Below the pieces are notes generated by a model that was not told the origin of the DNA, made no database searches, and saw nothing but the letters and a program-made list of their open reading frames with translations. From positions 1 to 41,501 of the forward strand of contig NZ_JAUFPN010000172.1 of assembly GCF_030409335.1 (NCBI RefSeq): DNA of 41,501 nucleotides, in the 5' to 3' direction. The position numbers and the translations under genes are program-made. Of the stretch, positions 37,727 to 41,501 are shown in pieces; position 1 is the first letter of the stretch, and the number at the start of each line of letters is the position of its first letter. This DNA is from Paeniroseomonas aquatica (GTDB lineage Bacteria > Pseudomonadota > Alphaproteobacteria > Acetobacterales > Acetobacteraceae).

Positions 37727-40471
37727 TCACGCCCGCTCCACCCGCGCCGCGCAGTATTTGAACTCGGGGATCTTGCCGTAGGGGTCGAGCTGCGGATTGG
37801 TCAGCAGGTTCGCCGCCGCCTCGCGGAAGGCGAAGGGCATGAAGACCATCCCCTCCGGCAGGCCCGGATCGGCGCGCGCCGCCAGCTCGATGGCGCCGCG
37901 CCGCGTCACCAGCCGCAGCCGGTCGCCGGGCGCCAGGCCGAGCCGCTGCAGCTCCGCCGGCGCCAGCGAGGCGGCCGCCTCCGGCTCGAGCGCGTCGAGC
38001 GCCGCGGCCCGCCGCGTCATGGCGCCGGTATGCCAGTGCTCCAACTGCCGGCCCGTGGTCAGCACGAAGGGATAGGCCGCATCCGGCATCTCCGCCGGGT
38101 CGACCAGGCCGGCCGGGACCAGCCGGGCGCGGCCGCTCGCGGTGGGGAAGCCGTCGCCGAAGACGATCTCCTCGCCGGGGGCGTCGGGGGCGTGGCAGGG
38201 AGTGGTCACAGAATGCTCGCGGGCCAGCCGTTCCCAGGTGATGTTGGCCAGGCTCGGCATCGCCTGCGCCATCTCGGCGAAGACCGCCTGCGGCGAGGCC
38301 GCCGGCCAGGGCAGGCCGAGCCGCTGCGCCAGGTCGACGATGATGGCCAGGTCCTGCCGCGCCGCGCCCGGCAGCGGCAGCGCGGCGCGGCCCATCTGCA
38401 CCTGCCGGTTGGTATTGGTCACCGTGCCGTCCTTCTCCGGCCAGGCGGAGGCCGGCAGCACCACATCGGCCAGGGCCGCCGTCTCGGTCAGGAAGATGTC
38501 CTGCACCACCAGATGGGCGAGCCCGGCGAGCGCCTGGCGCGCATGCGTCACGTCCGGGTCCGACATCGCCGGGTTCTCGCCCATGACATAGAGGCCACGG
38601 ATCCCGCCCTGTTCCATCGCCTGCATGATCTCGACCACCGTCAGCCCGGGGCGCGGATCCAGCGTGGCGCCCCATAGCGCCTCCAGCATCGCCCGGTTGG
38701 TGTCCTGGCCGACCGGATGGTAGTCCGGGAACATCATCGGGATCAGCCCGGCGTCCGAGGCGCCCTGGACATTGTTCTGCCCGCGCAGCGGATGCAGTCC
38801 GGTCCCCGGCCGCCCGACCTGGCCGCACAGCAGCGCCAGCGCGATCAGGCAGCGGCTGTTGTCGGTGCCGTGCACGGACTGGCTGATCCCCATGCCCCAA
38901 AGGATCATCGCGGTCCGCGCCCCGGCGAACAGCCGCGCGACCCGGCGCAGTTGGTCCGCGGATACGCCGCAGACCGGCGCCATCGCCGCCGGGTCGTAGG
39001 CCACGAGATGCGCGCGCAGCGCGGCGAAATCCTCGGTCTGCGCAGCGACGTACTGCCGGTCGTAGAGCTCCTCCGCGACGATGGTGTGCAGGATGGCGTT
39101 CAGCAGGGCGACGTCGCGGCCGGGCGTGAAGCGCACCACCTCCGCCGCGTGGCGGTCGAGGCCGTTGCCGCGCGGGTCCATCACCACCAGCTTCGCGCCG
39201 CGCGCCGCCGCCTCCTTCAGGAAGGTGGCGGCCACCGGATGGTTCTCGGTCGGCCGGGCACCGATGACGACGATGACCTCGGCTTCCACCGCCGCGGTGA
39301 AGGGCGCGGTGACGGCGCCGCTGCCGATGCCCTCGAGCAGCGCCGCGACCGAGGCCGCATGGCAGAGCCGGGTGCAGTGGTCGACGTTGTTGGTGCCGAA
39401 GCCGGTGCGCACCAGCTTCTGGAACAGGTAGGCTTCCTCGTTCGACCCCTTGGCCGAGCCGAAGCCGGCCAGCGCCTGCGGCCCGGTTCCGTCGCGGATG
39501 CGGGCGAAGCCGTCGGCCGCGAGCGCCATCGCCTCCTCCCAGCTCGCCGTGCGGAACTTCGCCCGGGCCCGGCCCGGGTCGAGGCAATCGGCCGGGTCCT
39601 TGGCCGCGCCGGCGATGCGGATCAGCGGCACGTCCAGCCGGTCCGGATGGCGCACGTAGTCGAAGCCGAAGCGGCCCTTCACGCAGAGCCGGCCCTGGTT
39701 GGACGGCCCCTCGCGGCCGGTCACCTCCACGATCCGGTCGTCCCGGACATGGTAGTCGAGCTGGCAGCCGACGCCGCAGTATGGGCAGACGCTGGCGACG
39801 GTCCGCTCGCCGGCCGCGGCCACCCGCAGGCCGTCCGCGCCGGCCACGGATTTCGCCAGCAGCGCGCCGGTCGGGCAGGCCTCGACGCATTCGCCGCAGC
39901 CGACGCAGGTCGAATCGCCCATCGGCCGCCCCGCATCGAAGACCGGCAGCGCCGCCATGCCGCGCTGCGCCAGGCCGATGACGTCGTTGTGCTGCACCTC
40001 GCGGCAGGCGCGCTCGCACAGGCCGCACTGGATGCAGGCATCGAGCTGCACCAGCATCGCCGGATGGCTGGCATCCGCGGCCGGCCGGCGTGCCTCCGGC
40101 GCGAAGCGGGAGGTGGTGAGGCCGAGGTGCCGCGACCAGCGGGCGAAGCCGCCGGTCGCATCGCGGGCCGCCGCGCCGGGCTGGTCGGCGAGCAGCAGCT
40201 CGAACACCATCCGCCGCGCCTGGCGGGCGCGTTCGGAGGCGCTTTCCACCACCATGCCCGCCACCGGCTTGCGGATGCAGGAGGCCGCCAGAACGCGTTC
40301 GCCCTTCACCTCGACCAGGCAGGCGCGGCAGTTGCCGTCCGGCCGGTAGCCGGGCCGGTCGAGGTGGCAGAGATGCGGGATCTCGACGCCCGCGCGCCGC
40401 GCCACGCTCCAGATCGTCTCGCCCGGCGCGGCCTCGACCCCGGTGCCGTCCAGCGTGAAGCGGATGCTCAT
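37727..40471 (-). CDS. fdhA: Formate dehydrogenase alpha subunit (molybdenum, NAD-linked type)
   Basis: 914 residues from ATG 40471, which overlaps the beta-subunit stop by 4 nt. The N-terminal about 80 residues are a [2Fe-2S] domain (CHLDRPGYRPDGNCRACLVE), then ferredoxin-type [4Fe-4S] motifs CIQCGLCERACREVQ and CVGCGECVEACPTGA, then CPYCGVGCQLDYHVRDD for the cluster next to the molybdenum site. The active-site segment DHCTRLCHAASVAALLEGIG carries Cys370 as molybdenum ligand, where some homologues have selenocysteine. Bis-MGD-binding regions follow (ILWGMGISQSVHGTDNSR, GENPAMSDPD) and a C-terminal ADP-type domain (LTTGRQLEHWHTGAMTRR). It oxidises formate to CO2 in the cytoplasm. 124 bp separate its stop from pqqA; no delta subunit or FdhD gene is seen downstream. 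Confidence 0.95.
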   Translation of the reverse strand: MSIRFTLDGTGVEAAPGETIWSVARRAGVEIPHLCHLDRPGYRPDGNCRACLVEVKGERVLAASCIRKPVAGMVVESASERARQARRMVFELLLADQPGAAARDATGGFARWSRHLGLTTSRFAPEARRPAADASHPAMLVQLDACIQCGLCERACREVQHNDVIGLAQRGMAALPVFDAGRPMGDSTCVGCGECVEACPTGALLAKSVAGADGLRVAAAGERTVASVCPYCGVGCQLDYHVRDDRIVEVTGREGPSNQGRLCVKGRFGFDYVRHPDRLDVPLIRIAGAAKDPADCLDPGRARAKFRTASWEEAMALAADGFARIRDGTGPQALAGFGSAKGSNEEAYLFQKLVRTGFGTNNVDHCTRLCHAASVAALLEGIGSGAVTAPFTAAVEAEVIVVIGARPTENHPVAATFLKEAAARGAKLVVMDPRGNGLDRHAAEVVRFTPGRDVALLNAILHTIVAEELYDRQYVAAQTEDFAALRAHLVAYDPAAMAPVCGVSADQLRRVARLFAGARTAMILWGMGISQSVHGTDNSRCLIALALLCGQVGRPGTGLHPLRGQNNVQGASDAGLIPMMFPDYHPVGQDTNRAMLEALWGATLDPRPGLTVVEIMQAMEQGGIRGLYVMGENPAMSDPDVTHARQALAGLAHLVVQDIFLTETAALADVVLPASAWPEKDGTVTNTNRQVQMGRAALPLPGAARQDLAIIVDLAQRLGLPWPAASPQAVFAEMAQAMPSLANITWERLAREHSVTTPCHAPDAPGEEIVFGDGFPTASGRARLVPAGLVDPAEMPDAAYPFVLTTGRQLEHWHTGAMTRRAAALDALEPEAAASLAPAELQRLGLAPGDRLRLVTRRGAIELAARADPGLPEGMVFMPFAFREAAANLLTNPQLDPYGKIPEFKYCAARVERA

Positions 40472-41501
40472 GGCAGGGCCTCCGGCGGGAAGTGCCGCAG
40501 CAGCGACAGCACGGGGTTCAGCGCGGCCTGGCCGAGGCCGCAGATCGAGCCATCGGCCATGGCCCGCGCCAGGTCCTGCAGCAGCGCCCGGTCCCAGACC
40601 GGCGCCTCCAGCAGCCCCCGCGCCTTGACCGTGCCGACCCGGCAGGGCGTGCACTGGCCGCAGCTTTCATCAGCGAAGAAGCGCACGAGGTTGCGGGCCA
40701 CCGCCGCGAGGTCGTCCCACTCGGACAGCACCACCACCGCGCCGGAGCCGATGAAGCAGCCCACGGCGTCGAGCGAGCCGAAATCGAGCGGCAGGTCGGC
40801 CATCGAGGCCGGCAGGATGCCGCCCGAGGCGCCGCCCGGCAGGTAGGCCGCGAGCCGGTGCCCGGGCGCCATGCCGCCGCAGAATTCCTCGACCAGTTCG
40901 CGCAGCGTGATGCCGGCCGGCGCCAGCTTCTCGCCCGGGTGCGCGACCCGGCCGGAGACCGAGAAGAACCGGGTGCCGACGCCGCCGCGGCGGCCCTCCG
41001 CGGCATAGCGCGCGGCGCCGTCGGGGGTGCCGAGGATGCTCGGCAGGAACCACAGCGTCTCGACGTTGTGGATCAGCGTCGGCCGCCCGAACAGCCCGTG
41101 CTCGCCGGGGAAGGGCGGCTTGTGCCGGGGATAGCCGCGCCGCCCCTCGAGGCTTTCCAGCAGCGCCGTCTCCTCGCCGCAGATATAGGCCCCGGCGCCG
41201 CGGCGCAGGATGACCGGGATCCCGGCCAGGCCCGCGGCGGCGAGGGCGGCGATCTCCCGCTGCAGCACGTGGCGGAGCTGCGGGTACTCGTCGCGCAGGT
41301 AGATCCAGCAGTCGGCGGCGCCGACCGCATGGGCGGCGAGCAGCATGCCCTCCAGCACCCGATGCGGGTCGGTCTCCAGGCAGTAGCGGTCCTTGAAGGT
41401 GCCGGGCTCGCCCTCGTCGGCGTTGACCACCACCGAGCGCGGTCCCGGCTGCGCCGCGACCAGCCGCCACTTGCGCGCGGTGGGGAAGCCGGCGCCGCCG
41501 C
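40468..41501 (-). CDS. fdhB: Formate dehydrogenase beta subunit, NuoF-like (5' end outside window)
   Basis: 344 codons of the C-terminal part are present; the start lies beyond the window edge. GGAGFPTARKWRLVAAQPGP then VVVNADEGEPGTFKDRYCLE form the FMN/NADH-binding fold, with RGAGAYICGEETALLESLEG and FGRPTLIHNVETLWFLPSIL. ESCGQCTPCRVGTVKARGLL provides three Cys of the [4Fe-4S] cluster. The protein passes electrons from the alpha subunit to NAD+, as in soluble FdsABG-type enzymes. The stop overlaps the fdhA start by 4 nt (ATGA). The gamma subunit would be expected further upstream, outside the window. Confidence 0.94.
   Translation of the reverse strand, partial: GGAGFPTARKWRLVAAQPGPRSVVVNADEGEPGTFKDRYCLETDPHRVLEGMLLAAHAVGAADCWIYLRDEYPQLRHVLQREIAALAAAGLAGIPVILRRGAGAYICGEETALLESLEGRRGYPRHKPPFPGEHGLFGRPTLIHNVETLWFLPSILGTPDGAARYAAEGRRGGVGTRFFSVSGRVAHPGEKLAPAGITLRELVEEFCGGMAPGHRLAAYLPGGASGGILPASMADLPLDFGSLDAVGCFIGSGAVVVLSEWDDLAAVARNLVRFFADESCGQCTPCRVGTVKARGLLEAPVWDRALLQDLARAMADGSICGLGQAALNPVLSLLRHFPPEALP

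Overview
The window is uniformly GC-rich (roughly 70% by eye) and tightly packed. The evidence points to an alphaproteobacterium, most likely an Acetobacteraceae member of the Roseomonas type. This rests on the aroA-cmk-rpsA order, the zinc-ribbon FYDLN/TIGR02300-type protein, an AroA whose N-terminus resembles the Agrobacterium CP4 enzyme, several orphan Bug-type periplasmic receptors, PQQ-related genes and a soluble-type formate dehydrogenase. The taxonomic placement is inference; no rRNA or tRNA gene is visible.

Layout. (1) 34-4110, minus strand: a leuC-leuD-leuB operon with 1-4 nt overlaps that also carries a Bug receptor as last gene. (2) 4275-6457, plus strand: an MFS transporter with an apparent N-terminal frameshift, followed by a second Bug receptor. 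(3) 6458-8917, minus: an enoyl-CoA hydratase and a secreted TPR protein. (4) 9119-13122, minus: the housekeeping block aroA-cmk-rpsA, with a structured rpsA leader and a strong rpsA terminator. (5) 13264-17350, plus: TIGR02300 protein, recF and gyrB. (6) 17471-23282, minus: an NTF2-like secreted protein, then a PotABCD-type ABC importer operon with a RutA-like flavin monooxygenase in its middle and a near-perfect 24-bp palindrome upstream. (7) 23283-26987: a degraded region with a rutA-like relic, an IS256 transposase relic, a third Bug receptor, a small His/Tyr-rich secreted protein and a second luciferase-like monooxygenase. (8) 27333-36136: a photosensory island. (9) 36137-37602: a decaying stretch with an integrase relic, a damaged metallo-beta-lactamase-fold gene and a PqqA-like peptide gene lacking its cross-linking Tyr. 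(10) 37727-41501, minus: formate dehydrogenase alpha and beta subunits, the beta subunit cut by the window edge.

The most interesting part is the photosensory island. A biliverdin-type bacteriophytochrome kinase overlaps an Rcp1-like response regulator by 4 nt. Facing it is a very large (1872 aa) hybrid histidine kinase with a periplasmic sensor, about seven PAS domains, a receiver and a further C-terminal PAS-like domain. The last gene of that kinase operon, overlapping it by 4 nt, encodes a 128-residue photoactive yellow protein with Tyr, Glu and chromophore Cys at the expected places. The two transcription units converge with 16 nt between them, so red/far-red and blue light sensors sit side by side with three separate phosphorelay modules. 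A second candidate system is the RutA-like enzyme embedded in an ABC importer operon with no other rut gene nearby, which suggests import and oxygenation of a nitrogen heterocycle or a similar small molecule.
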